Source: Zanthoxylum bungeanum | Taxonomy: Eukaryota; Streptophyta; Magnoliopsida; Sapindales; Rutaceae | Direction: 5' to 3' | Length of the DNA: 64,000 nucleotides | NCBI GenBank assembly: GCA_019454045.1 | Contig: SKCR01041753.1 | Location: 1-64,000, forward strand | Shown: piece by piece, positions 1 to 10,350 of the stretch | How positions within the stretch are numbered: position 1 is the stretch's first letter | Layout of the letters: every line of letters starts with the position of its first letter | Program-made: the position numbers and the translations under genes | Notes under the pieces: generated by a model | Told to the model about the DNA's origin: nothing | What the model saw: the letters and a program-made list of their open reading frames with translations, nothing else | Databases searched by the model: none

Positions 1-1635
1 GAATCATCAAGAACCATTTGAGAGCTTTCTAGGTTGTGTTATTCAGCCATGGAGGATTAATTGATAAAGAAAAAAAAATTCTAAATAAAACAAGGAGTGA
101 CCGACTTTAGGAGGGTATTTTTTTCAATTTTGTATTTTAATTTCATTAAATTAAAATAATGATAAAATAAGCTTTAAGTTTGACAAATCAAATTTGCACA
201 CTTAAGCTTAAGAAAATCATGTCATTTGTAACTAATAATAATCAAATATTTTTCATAACAATTATGAAAAAAGTATATCATTTAATTATTCAAATATTTA
301 ACATTTAAATATCTAAATAATTAATTAATATAATTATTATTATATATGTATTTTATTTACTTTACATTAAATAAAAAATACATATATTAATGGCATGTGT
401 CAAAATATCATTTGACAATTAATTAATGCGTATCAAATCAAATTATGTATCAAATACAAATACACAATAATTACGATTGACCAAAATAGCCCCTATGCAT
501 GTGTTTTCGTTTAACCGATTAAACAATTCGAATTAACTCATTTAATCTAATGAAGTATTATGAATCATCTGTATTATTCATAACGCGTTGCCCAAGTGCT
601 CAATGAGTACACTTCATATTATGAGACTCTCTAAGTTTAGGTTTATCCGTCACGAAATTCAATTTTATGTCCATAATTCACCCACTCATGAATTATGACG
701 ACCACAGATAATCTCGCTAAACTATGCAAGTCGATGACATTGCATACGTATAATCCCTCTGTCACAGGCTATCCATATTATACCTGGGATATAGATAAAA
801 ACGTCAAATTTTTTCGGTATAATATAGTCGACTTTCAATTTACGATCTTTAAATAACACTCGGAACTGATTTATGAAGTTATACTATGGCCATGGATTTA
901 CTAGATCGCAAACACGTGTAGGATGCCTATGCCTTGTACACATGACTGACGGATTCTATCTTGAGACACACAGGATATCATGAGCATCAGTCCATACCCA
1001 ACGAACAGGCGGAGGTCTGATCTTATTAGATCGGTGACGTGACTGCCATCAAAGTGTGGAGGTTAACTCATATATTCACAATGGTATCTCAAGTCGAAAG
1101 ACCACTATGCTCGCTCAACTCGAGAAGATTCCTATTGACGTTGGTGTACCATCTATTAGGAAATTTTCAGTGAGTCATTCAGTGTTTATCAAATAAACAC
1201 TTACATGTTTATACGAGTCTCCCGAGACTCATGGTTCACTGGGATTACCCATCGGGGCAAGTCACGATATACGACATGTACTGGTTTCAGTGGATTTTAC
1301 TAACCGACCCGTGTTAGTAAATCTTGACCAGGAACTTTATTTAAGGATATACATCTTATAGTGACGCTTCCCAATGTCAATTACAAACTACGTTGTAACT
1401 GCGCACTACATTGTAAATCCTAAGGTATTTGTCTAATATACACGTATCACTAAACCATATTCAGTTTCGATCTAATCGTAATTGAATATCCAATCGTAAT
1501 TAGATCGAATATGTGTATAAAAGACAAGAGGTGCTACCATTAAATAAGTAATATTATGGAAAATGGAATTGCTCGTATTCATGAATCGGACATAAATACG
1601 ATCCGGATTGGCACTCCGAGCACCAACCCTAACAA
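1..1635 (-). mobile_element. Copia LTR fragment (family A), inverted and cut by window edge
   Basis: On the minus strand this begins TGTTAGGGTTGGTGCTCGG at 1635 and runs leftward out of the window. Its reverse complement matches 48298-49950 nearly throughout: the CGGAGTGCCAATCCGGATCG block, the ATGAGTCTCGGGAGACTCG block and the final CCATGG-containing stretch all recur in order. A more diverged plus-strand copy lies at 33059. The TGTT start is that of an LTR. No coding sequence is present. It is either a solo LTR or the start of an element lying mostly to the left. Confidence 0.7.
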
Positions 1636-2040
1636 GAACTCCATATCTCAGATATGTATTTTGGCCGACGGTATTATATAACAGGCTAAGATACCAGTGA
1701 TTTTCATAAATGTGTTTAGGGAGACGGCGATATGTAATGCCCTTAAATACCAGATTCTTACAAAGATACATGTTTTATGATGATTTGATTTTGTAAAAGA
1801 TTTTAGAGACAACTGATTTTGAAATCAGATTTTACTACAGCAAAGTTTATTACAACAGTATTTGAATTCGATTTTATTTATAATAGATTTTGATTTTTTG
1901 ACATTCATGTTTTATTATTTTATAGTATACACTCGCTCAGTATTCTAAAATATTCACCCCCTTCCACACCAAATTTATTTTACTGGATTTTTGGAGGACG
2001 AGCTCGTTGAACCATATATTATTTAATAATTACCGGATTA
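1636..2040 (+). mobile_element. Ty3/gypsy chromovirus-like LTR fragment
   Basis: AT-rich sequence with a run of TTTTGA-type repeats, a block around 1930-1975 mentioning ACACTCGCTCAGTATT and CACCCCCTTCC, and GGAGGACGAGCTCG at about 1994-2007. The same GGAGGACGAGCTCG word occurs on the minus strand near 32618 in another LTR-like piece, and such a block is typical of the R-U5 part of plant Tekay/Del chromovirus LTRs. Ends, target duplication and internal coding region are not visible, so this is a fragment. Confidence 0.4.
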
Positions 2041-2516
2041 AACAAGTTCATGTTTTTAATATGTCATTTTGAAAGCTCATGGGCCGTTAGATTTTTCGTT
2101 ACAAGTACATTGAGGCATTTGTGTATTAGGCCAATTTTTTACTTAGAATTTAGATTTTAAAATTTTAAGCTTGATTTAACTCAATTTAATTATAGATATT
2201 TAAAGTTACCATATATTTAATGAAGTTATTATTGATGTTTAGATTTAAGTCAAAATTCCAAGTTGAAATACCTTATATTAAATAAATAAAAAATTTAAAT
2301 AATCCGAGAAAAACACAACAAATCTCTCTCCATATAATCATATGTACGTTGATCAGAGACATAAATCACTGACCAATCTGATAAACAAATATAATTTTTT
2401 TTATAAAAGGAAAATGTTATGGATACAAGCAATCAACACATATTCAACCACATATGTTTATATAACTGGATATGTGTTACTGAATCTAGCTTTTCTCTTT
2501 CGTTGGTTGGATTATA
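2041..2516. other. AT-rich stretch without a recognisable feature
   Basis: Low-complexity AT-rich DNA between two repeat fragments. The open frame at 2342-2626 shows no domain and runs into the repeat unit at 2517, so I do not call a gene. Confidence 0.5.
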
Positions 2517-2627
2517 TCGCACCGAGGCCTTATTATTCTTATTGGCATGGGGTTGGAGTTTCTCCCCCATGGAAAAGTGTTGAGTGGCACAAGGAGGGAG
2601 CATTCCCTTGTGCCCAAGTATTGTGAT
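2517..2627 (+). repeat. Isolated partial unit of the 131-bp repeat
   Basis: One partial unit (CACCGAGGCCTTATTATTC through GGAGCATTCCCTTGTG) that matches the tandem array at 4751-5262 almost base for base, lying 2.1 kb upstream of it and in the same orientation. Confidence 0.85.
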
Positions 2628-3125
2628 GAGTGGAAAATATATCAATATTTACCACCCCTTCTACTTAATATTTTGTTTAGTTCTTGGGTTTATTGAAAGT
2701 TTTGATGTGTTTTAGTTTATTTTGCATATAAAATAATATTAGGACTCAATGAAATCATTTAGGACGAAATTTGGGTCAAATAAGGGCAAAAATTAGACTT
2801 GACATATTAATTTTGGAGATTGGAAACTTGAAAGGGCGATTTAACGAAGTGCATTTTTGGAAATTCCAATTTTGCGCATCTGTCGTAATTTGGGCATAAT
2901 TTTTTACTCCGATATCGGATTAAGCTCATTCAGGTTTCAGATTAAGTAAGACTCAAAGATCTACAACTTTTAAAGACAAAATAATTTCGAATTTTGAAGA
3001 TTTCATAACCGAAATTGATGAAAAATCCGTAACTGTGTTATGTGTAATTATTAAAGTCATTTTCAAAGTAAAAAATAAATTAATAAATAAATAATAAAAA
3101 TTATCAAATCACCACCAAACATGGT

Positions 3126-3197
3126 AGCAATTAGTGGAGCAATTAATAATGGATTTGGTGGAGCAATTAGTGGAGCAATTAATAATGGATTTGGTGG
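3126..3197. repeat. 36-bp direct tandem duplication
   Basis: Two identical adjacent 36-base units, 3126-3161 and 3162-3197, each beginning AGCAATTAGTGGAGCAATTA. They lie inside the gypsy LTR remnant and suggest recent local duplication. Confidence 0.9.
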
Positions 3198-3548
3198 ATG
3201 ATTTGATGGAGGCAAAATTTTGCCAATAAATAACAAGTCATTTAATTTGTAAATTCATACTTTCTTCTAAGGAATTCCTTAAGAATACTAAGAAGATTGT
3301 ATCTTGTTTGTTTATTTATAGCTTTCAGTAATTAATTTCCACTTTCGCACTTTCTTTTCTTTACTTTTCAGTTTTACTTTCCGCAATTTACTTTTACGCA
3401 CAATACTTTTCTTTCTTTAATTTTCAGTTTTTACTTTTCAGTAATGAGGAGGTAACTCCCCTTTGCTGGGGTAAAAGGTAAAACTTTTATTACTAATATT
3501 TAGATTAATCTCTCTTAATTATAATATATAAACTAGTTAAAACCTAAC

Positions 3549-3705
3549 TTAACGAGGATACCGCCATATTGGTCGGTTGGTAATTATTTAAATTGGTTTT
3601 AACCTGACTAAACTGGATACCGCCTGATTGGTCGGTTGGTAATTAATTATTAATTTGACTTAATATGGATACCGCCTATATGGCTGGTTGGTAATTATCA
3701 TGCAA
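3549..3705. repeat. Triplicated TACCGCC...GGTTGGTAATTA block
   Basis: Three imperfect copies spaced about 60 bases apart, each with GGATACCGCC, a short AT stretch, GG(T/C)(C/T)GGTTGGTAATTA and an AT-rich spacer. Two further copies of the same block are seen at about 35020-35120. Confidence 0.8.
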
Positions 3706-3800
3706 AGTTAATATATTATATTAAGGGAGATATCTAAAATAGAAGTAATAAAAGTGGATCCTTTTACCTCAGCATTTTCTTTTATTGTACTTTTACTTTA

Positions 3801-3979
3801 TTTACTTTTCAGCAATTTACTTTTCAGCATTTACTTTTCAGCAATTTACTTTTCAGCATTTACTTTTCAGTAATTTACTTTTCAGCATTTACTTTTCAGC
3901 ATTTAATTTTCAGTATTTAATTTCAGCATTTACTTTCCGTCATTTACTTTTCAGCAATTTACTTTTCAGCATTTTACTT
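3801..3979. repeat. 14/15-bp minisatellite, about 12 units
   Basis: Head-to-tail units of TTTACTTTTCAGCA(A), with lengths largely alternating 15 and 14 bases; units 8-10 are diverged (AATTTTCAGTA, ACTTTCCGTCA). Looser copies of the same word lie at 3352-3450 and near 4540-4565, so the array probably expanded from LTR sequence. The frame at 3785-4000 is just a read-through of the repeat, not a gene. Confidence 0.9.
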
Positions 3980-4750
3980 TATGTCTTTTATTTTATTTAA
4001 GTTTTTACTACCCGTAAATATGTGTAGTAACTAAGCCAATTATCTGGGGTTGTGATGAAGTCCAATATCACCGATTTATAAGGGGTTAAATTACGGTTTG
4101 GGTAATATAAAGATTTATTTATTGAGCCTTAGTCTTAATGCATCTTGTTAATTGGCCATTAATAAGATTAATTCGGTAAACTTAAAATGAACTTGGAAAA
4201 GGGATTTGAGGTTTAAGACCTTAGACTTAATAGCCCACGATCTTCCTTGAGGATAGATAACCCTTTAATAGATTTCCTTACAGGATAGGAATATACCTGT
4301 CGGGTGGGGGTAGCCATAATTGGAACTTAATCTTAATAAATTCAGATAACTTGGTTAACATAGGAATATGATTAATTAGGTTATGCTGGGTATTTGTATT
4401 TGACCATCGGAAGAGGCTTTTACATAATTTCGTGTTCCAAGTTAATAAACCAATATATTACACAAATGTAAAATAACCACTTCATCTTTTAAAAAGATAT
4501 TGGAAGGATTCACAACCCTGGATAGTTTTATAAATTTGAATTTTCAGCAATCTACTTTCAAGCAATTTTATTTACTTGTTTTAAGTTTTAAAGTCATCAC
4601 CCAATCAAACAACCAATCATTAGATACTTGTAAATATTTAACTTCATAAATTAATAACAAAAGGTTTTAAGTCCTCGTGGGATCGATACTTTTATATTAC
4701 TTGAACGATACGTGCGCTTGCGTTATACGCGTGTGATTACGCCGGTCACC

Positions 4751-5262
4751 CAAGTATTTATTGTGGCTTGGGGTCGGGTTACGTCCCACCGAGGCCTTAT
4801 TATGCTTGTTGGCATGGGGTTGGAGTTTCTCGCCAATGGCCAAGTGTTGAGTGGCACAAAGAGGGAGCATTCCCTTGTGGCCAAGTATTTATTGTGGCTT
4901 AGGGTCGGGTTACGTCCCACTGAGGCCTTATTGTGCTTGTTAGCATGGGGTTAGAGTTTCTCCCTCATGGCCAAGTGTTGAGTAGCACAAGGAGGGAGCA
5001 TTTCCTTGTGGCTAAGTATTTATTGTGACTTAGGGTCAGGTTACGTCCCTTGAGGCCTTATTATACTTTTTGGCATGAGGTTGGAGTTTCTCTCTCATGG
5101 CCAAGTGTTGAGTGGCACAAAGAGGGAGCATTCCCTTGTGGTCAAGTATTTATTATGGCTCGGGGTCAGGTTACGTCCCACTGAGGCCTTATTGTTCTTG
5201 TTGGCATGTGGTTGGAGTTTCTCCCCCACGGCTAAGGGATGAGTGGCATAAAAAAAGTACAT
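4751..5262 (+). repeat. 131-bp tandem repeat array, about 3.9 units
   Basis: Units start with (C/T)AAGTATTTATTGTGGCTT at 4751, 4882, 5013 and 5143, giving periods of 131, 131 and 130. Each holds GGGTCGGGTTACGTCCC, GAGGCCTTATT, GGCATGGGGTTGGAGTTTCTC, CCAAGTGTTGAGTGGCACAA and GAGGGAGCATTCCCTTGTGG. The last unit fades after 5250. The period is not a multiple of three, so open frames through it are accidental. Tandem arrays in the 3' untranslated region are known for Tat/Ogre retrotransposons, which would suit the neighbouring antisense gene, but the link is inferred. Confidence 0.9.
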
Positions 5263-5661
5263 CCTCTTTACGGTTCGGTTGGCCTACCAGGACGAGGCCG
5301 TATGTATTGCCAAATCATCATTCCATTTTTTAAGGCATAAGTATGGAAGAAGGTTGGCAAGGGCCATAAATTTTGAAGAGGCCTAATTTGCTAAGTATTC
5401 CAATAAGGAACTCTCTTGAGGCTCAGGCATAAGAGTTCGTTAAGTGGTGTGGTCATCTAAGGGAATGGATGTGTTAACTTTGATGAAATTGGCTAAGTAC
5501 TAACGAAAGTGGTCAGACCTCGGGGTCTGTTGGATGTGCATTTAGAAATGAAAGAGAGAGATGCAATGACAGAAATTATTTATTAGTTTGTAAGTGTTTA
5601 TTACAAAGGGCCCTATCGGGGTCACCCACACAAAAAGTACAATAAAGAAAATAAAATATTG
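5263..5661. other. Unassigned DNA between tandem array and antisense gene
   Basis: Moderately GC sequence with no open frame of interest. On the minus strand it lies just past the stop codon of the broken antisense gene and would be its 3' flank. Confidence 0.4.
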
Positions 5662-8014
5662 TTAAATGGCAGCAAAGACATCAAGCTTGGTAGCAGGGGC
5701 ATCAGGCTCAGCAATATGGGCATCAGGCTGAGCAACAGGAGCAAGCATCTCAAGTTCAGCGACAGTAGAGGAGGGGCCGTAGGCTTCTTCATTATGCGCA
5801 ACAGGAGAGGATGGGTCAAAAACTTCTTCAGACAATGCAGTGAAAGTTGAGGGGCCAGGATACCCTCGAGTTGGAGACACCATGGAAATTGGCTCGGATC
5901 TTGGAAGTGTTTGGGGTATTCATGGAAATCATTAAAGGCCTCTCCTAGATAAACGTCCCTCTTGCACACCTTTAGGACCTTATGAACCATGTCCAAATCC
6001 ACATCGGGCTGGAGTACTTCGAATATCCCAACGCAATCCCACTACCCTTCTATTTTGGCCTCTCATTTGGCGGCCTCAAGGTGACCAAGCAACTCGAACT
6101 CCAGCTTCCTCAGGACTTCGAAAGTTTTTTCGAGCTGCTCTATTTTCTCACAATGTTTTATCTCGGATGAGGAGAACTTCCACTTTAAAGACTTTTTCTC
6201 ATCACTTTGTTGGGTCACCTCGACCCTTGCATCATCTATTTCCTTCATTGTAACCTCTGAGGCTCTACGGAAAGTAGCTGTCTCAGATTTGGCATCATCC
6301 TCGGATTTTTTGAGGCCATAGATCTCTGACTTGAGCTCTTGGATTTAGATTTTGGTCGCTTCAAGCTGCTTGGATAATTATTATTCTCGTTCAATCAGAT
6401 GACTTTGAAACCTTTGTGTCTGACCCCCCTAAGAGAGAGTGATAATTATTAAGTCTCAGCTTTTGGCCATGATATAAGTCATCTACACACAAAGAAATAG
6501 ATTGGAACAGCAGAATAAATAAACAAGTTACAAATGAAAAGTTCAGTTACCCGCGTATAAAACTTGTAGGATTTGTTGATAGTATCCTCGGGAGAAAGCT
6601 CATCAGACTCCATAGCTTTCTCCAAGCCGACCATGTCGGTCATGTAATTGATGGCCAGGAGGAGGTGGGCCATTTTACCCATTGCCCCCTCTAGAAGGTC
6701 TTCAGTCCCGAGCAGCGGTACACTATCGCCAACTTTTGAGGGGATGGCCGGGCTTTTGCCCTTGAGGCCCAACACCTTTTTCTTGGGAGCCCTCTATGTT
6801 GGCTCATCGGTATCTTCACTCTCAATTTTATGGGAACGTCTTTTTGGTGGTCGGGGGGAGCTGGCATGGCTTGGGATGCTTGAGGCGCATTTCCAGTTGG
6901 GGTTGGCTGGGAAGTGCTTGGCGGCTGGGTTGAAGAGGTCGGTATTTGGGTGGCCAGAGGAGTACTCGAGGGCCTGATAGATGAGGTGGCCGAGAATGCA
7001 ACTTTCGCCTAGCCTCATGAGGAATTGGTGTGGGACCGGGTGTCTTTGGATCTCCCCTGAGAGCCGTTGGCTAGCTCATTGACTACCTGAGCGGGGTCCA
7101 TATGACCAGATATTCTTGCGGACATAAGGAGATAGTAGCAAAAACAATATTAAACAAAAGACAAGGCAAAGAAAATTAAGTTAGTGGGCCGGTCAGAACC
7201 TACCAGCCTACCTGGACTGAGGTAGAGGAGTTCTCGGGATGAGACCCGATTCGGCCAGAGTTGAGGAATTGACGAGGTCACGGTAATGGCCTCCGTATTC
7301 AGATGCCCTTTTACCCTGGCCCAGGCATTGTGGTAGACTTTTGGGATGTCACCCCAACAAGCTGTGTAAGCGACACCAATGTTAGAAGGTTATGCAAGTC
7401 AGTCCAAAGTAAGAGATAGGGTCGGGTTGTTAGCTCCAACTTGAAAGACGTTAGGGACTATAAAGTTTTCGTCGTCTTCCCACCGGTGCATCCCCCATGG
7501 ATCTTCGGCCCAGAACCACTGGTCCTTACAGTTCTTGTTAGTGGTTGTGAGATTGGCGATGAGTTGGTGGACCCCGGCATGAGAAGAAAGGTAATACTGG
7601 ACAACATCTTCACAAGGTATTGTTACATGGGCAAGCGTAGCCCCACAACAAAAAAGGTGAAGCACAACGTTACCTGACCTCTTTCATGATAGCTGACCAG
7701 ATGATCTTCATCAGGAACTAGAAGGTTGATGTCCTCAGGGATATTGAATCTCTCCCTCAGCTGTTGCAAGTCATCTTCGATTATTGATGAGGCTCGATCC
7801 ATTTCCAGGCCTACAAAGTCGAGCTCGGGGTGGTTGGGCTCGGGTCGGGTGGCTTTTTTTGGTAGCTTTATCTCTCCTCTTCGGACACAGTCAGTGTGGT
7901 ATCATAGTAATGAGGACTTTCTGACCCGGAGCTGTGCACGACCTCAACTCTGAGCGAAACAGTGGGAGGTAAGGTATCGATTGGAGCGGGGGAGGAAGAC
8001 TTGGAGTCTGACAT
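5662..8014 (-). pseudogene. Putative gypsy-type transposon protein (PF04195-like), broken, with introns
   Basis: Read on the minus strand, this is a multi-exon gene of the plant family annotated as putative gypsy-type transposon (Pfam PF04195 family). It starts ATG at 8014 with an acidic Ser/Pro leader (MSDSKSSSPAPIDTL). A conserved body follows with VVQYYLSSHAGVHQLIANL and DQWFWAEDPW (7400-7640), then a basic linker (PRPPKRRSHK, near 6830) and an INYMTDMVGLEKAM segment near 6640. Downstream is a coiled coil (about 6400-6065), the segment VHKVLKVCKRDVYLGEAFND (5985-5925) and an Ala/Pro-rich tail ending at 5662. Two introns fit: 7211-7115 (GTAGGC...CAAG) and 6550-6483 (GTAACT...TGTAG). Frameshifts near 7875 and 7665, and stops around 7400, 6360 and 6060, break it. 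The function of the family is unknown; in Tat-lineage retrotransposons it is found as an antisense extra ORF. The Pfam name is from memory of the family pattern. Confidence 0.6.
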
Positions 8015-9690
8015 TCCTAGTAAGGCATGACCCGAGGCGAGAAGTTAGTTCGAAGACTCAGTTAGTAATTACCCATTCAAAGTAAGGTTATCATCTTTTT
8101 CCCTTCCAAGGGTCTAACCCTAGAAAACACCCTAACAATGGCAGAGCAGTAAGTTTTCCAGAATAACCAAAAGAGAGACACCCAAAAACCTAGAAACACA
8201 TGCCTCCTATACATAAAAAACCTCGAAAGAACATACCTCCACATATATGCAAACAATATGCATGCATCCACAAGAAAAAACCCCACCTCACACCAGTATC
8301 ATCGCAAAAATCCCAAAATCGAGAGTACATACACAAGCATTCATAACAGTGTAGAATGACAGAAACATAAAGCAAAGAGAAGAGTCTTCAGGGAAGAACT
8401 TACTTATTTGAGAGAATGAAGTGAGTGTGAGAAGTTGCAGATGGTGTTGAATGACCGAAGTAGCAAAGCACGGGAGAAGCTTTAGGGTTCTTTGGAGAAG
8501 GTGAGTTTGTTAAAATAGGATAATGGTGTATGGTTGGCCTTTAAATAAGCAGCCCGGGTTGATCTTGACCGTTAGATTGAGACAAATGACCTGCATCAGT
8601 GCCACGTGTAGCAGGGGATCTCATCAGTTGGATTTCGAGTAAAGGGATGAGATTGGAACGATCATTAATCGGCATCCAATTATCCAATTACATTTGGTTT
8701 TGGTGCGTAAGCAACGGGAGCGCGACTCGTGGTGTCTCGGGGAGACGAAGAGGATGAAACCCTATAGTGATGTGATAGGCATTAAAAGAATGAAATGATG
8801 GTAACACAACTTTTGAAGAACAATTTGAGAACTCGAGAGAAGCATTCAATGAAGAAGCCATCACCAAGGCATGACATTTTGTCCACATGATCACTTTCCA
8901 AACCTATGGAGTATGAAATTGATTGACAATAAGATCCTGACCCGAAGACTGTGGGACAATCCACACCACCATTATAGTTACTGGCACCAACTCCCAGACT
9001 CGTTAATACCGAGAACTCTGGGATAGATATTGATGGTGATTTTCTAACCCGAGAAAAGTAGAAGTATGAAGAATGGTATATAAGAGATTTTCACTTCCCG
9101 AACAAGGGACCCGGGCTCAAGAGGCATAGGCATCCGGCCCGACAAGAAGATAAAAATTAGTTTGCACTTGATGTACGACCCGAGATGGAAGGATGTTCAG
9201 GGAATATGAGGGGAGTAAATGTCTCAGCACCGACCCGACCTGGTGGGACATGTCAAGCATTTCAATTTACAGTCAATCATCTCAATTTACTGGCCCGAGG
9301 AGATATCTCGAGGTAATGAAATTATGAACAAGTCCATATAACGTGAGCCCTACATGAGAACTTGTACCTTCCAAAAGGTTCGATGGGATGGAAGTAGGCC
9401 AGCGACTGATGGGACGGAGCAGGGCTACGAGCTTATTGACTAACACGCGCAACCGCATATGAGTGGTTGGAATACAGGTTGGCATTATGGCGTAACGTGT
9501 AGCAGTTACCATAAGTAGCATGGTTTAATGAGATTTATGTGGCAGATCGTAGTTGTGTCAGATGGCAGGTCGTAGAGGCGTCAGGCAGCTGGGCTATAAT
9601 CCGTAGGATAATTGGGGAAGAGAGCCCAGGAAATAATGGCTTAGCAACGTGGCAGACGTCACGAGTTGGTTTTATAGTGGAATTGGACCT
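8015..9690. other. Noncoding flank of the antisense gene; possible LTR 5' part
   Basis: No coding region is recognisable. On the minus strand 8015-8500 would be the 5' leader of the antisense gene, and TTATTTAAAGGCC at about 8553-8541 is a weak TATA-like site. On the plus strand the GC-richer part from about 8900 probably belongs to the LTR whose promoter lies at 9691. I could not find its TG start. Confidence 0.35.
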
Positions 9691-9860
9691 AGTATATAAA
9701 GGGGTTGAGAGTTCATTGTAAAAGGTTGGTCAATTATTTTCGAGCAAATGATAGTCGTTTCTTCACTTGTAAAAGAGAGAAAAGAGTTCTGAGTTAGAGA
9801 GAAAAAAAGAGGTCGGTCAGAACCAAGATAATAATAAAAATTTCATTTTTATTGTACCTG
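9691..9860 (+). promoter_or_regulatory. LTR-type promoter and transcript-end region
   Basis: AGTATATAAAGGGG at 9691-9704 is a strong plant TATA box on the plus strand. It is followed by a short leader with TTGTAAAAGG, a purine-rich GAGAGAAAAGAG stretch and AATAATAAAAAT at about 9829, which could serve as a poly(A) signal. This order (TATA, about 130 bases, poly(A) signal) is that of U3-R of an LTR. It reads opposite to the antisense gene at 8014-5662. The LTR edges are not resolved. Confidence 0.4.
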
Positions 9861-9994
9861 TATGGGTGGCAATGGGTTGGGTCAGGCCCTGGATTTGATA
9901 AGCTCGGCCCTAGATCGGCAAGAATTTTTTTGGCCCGAGTGTCTGTCGGGCTCATGTTACATTCAACAAAATAGACATATTTATGTATGTTTAA

Positions 9995-10009
9995 ATATGA
10001 TTTGAGATA
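9995..10009. repeat. LINE target-site duplication, left copy
   Basis: ATATGATTTGAGATA, identical to 15889-15903 at the other end of the LINE. A 15-base exact duplication is the size expected for target-primed reverse transcription. Confidence 0.85.
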
Positions 10010-10350
10010 TTTAAAAAAAAAAGTCTCTCCTCTATTTTTTTCTCTGAAATTATGGAGTGAAAGAAGTTTCTAGGGTTTCATTGTCCCTTTGTAGTTGGGG
10101 CTTCTTCTCCATTTCTTTTAGTGGTAGGTTGGTTATAAAGGGTTCAATCAGCTTGTCTGTGTTGGGTTTTTGGGTTGAGAATGGATGCTTCTGTTTCTAC
10201 CACTTGGGGTCTTGAACTGTTATTTACCTTGGGGCGTTTCTTCAAACACGTTGTCGGTGTATTAGTTCTTGTTACTTAGAGGATTCACCTTTTGATTTCT
10301 TTGGGGTGTTTTCTCAAACACATTGTGGGTGTCTGTTCGGCAACTGTGGA

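Larger units (their letters stand above)
2650..4750 (+). mobile_element. Athila/Tat-like Ty3/gypsy LTR remnant
   Basis: Several blocks in this stretch recur at 34.8-35.2 kb, 23.3-23.8 kb and 46.6-47.3 kb. They are the GGATACCGCC...GGTTGGTAATTA repeats, the AGGATAGGAATATACC block with GGAACTTAATCTTAAT, TTGACCATCGGAAGAGGC, and near the end TATTACTTGAACGATACGTG at 4697-4716. In the copy at 46.6-47.3 kb the last block is followed closely by a tRNA-Asp-type primer site, which identifies the group. Here no primer site follows; the 131-bp tandem array starts instead. No coding sequence remains. Confidence 0.55.

Noticed and set aside
3801..3979. Regular short repeats resembling a CRISPR array
   Set aside because: Units are contiguous with no unique spacers, and the genome is clearly plant nuclear DNA.
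4712..4954. Open frames through the 131-bp array
   Set aside because: The period is not divisible by three, so the reading frame changes in each unit; no protein repeat results.
8077..8375. Minus-strand frames rich in Cys, Phe and Trp that look like membrane proteins
   Set aside because: They lie in the T-rich leader of the antisense gene, overlap each other in different frames and match no family pattern.
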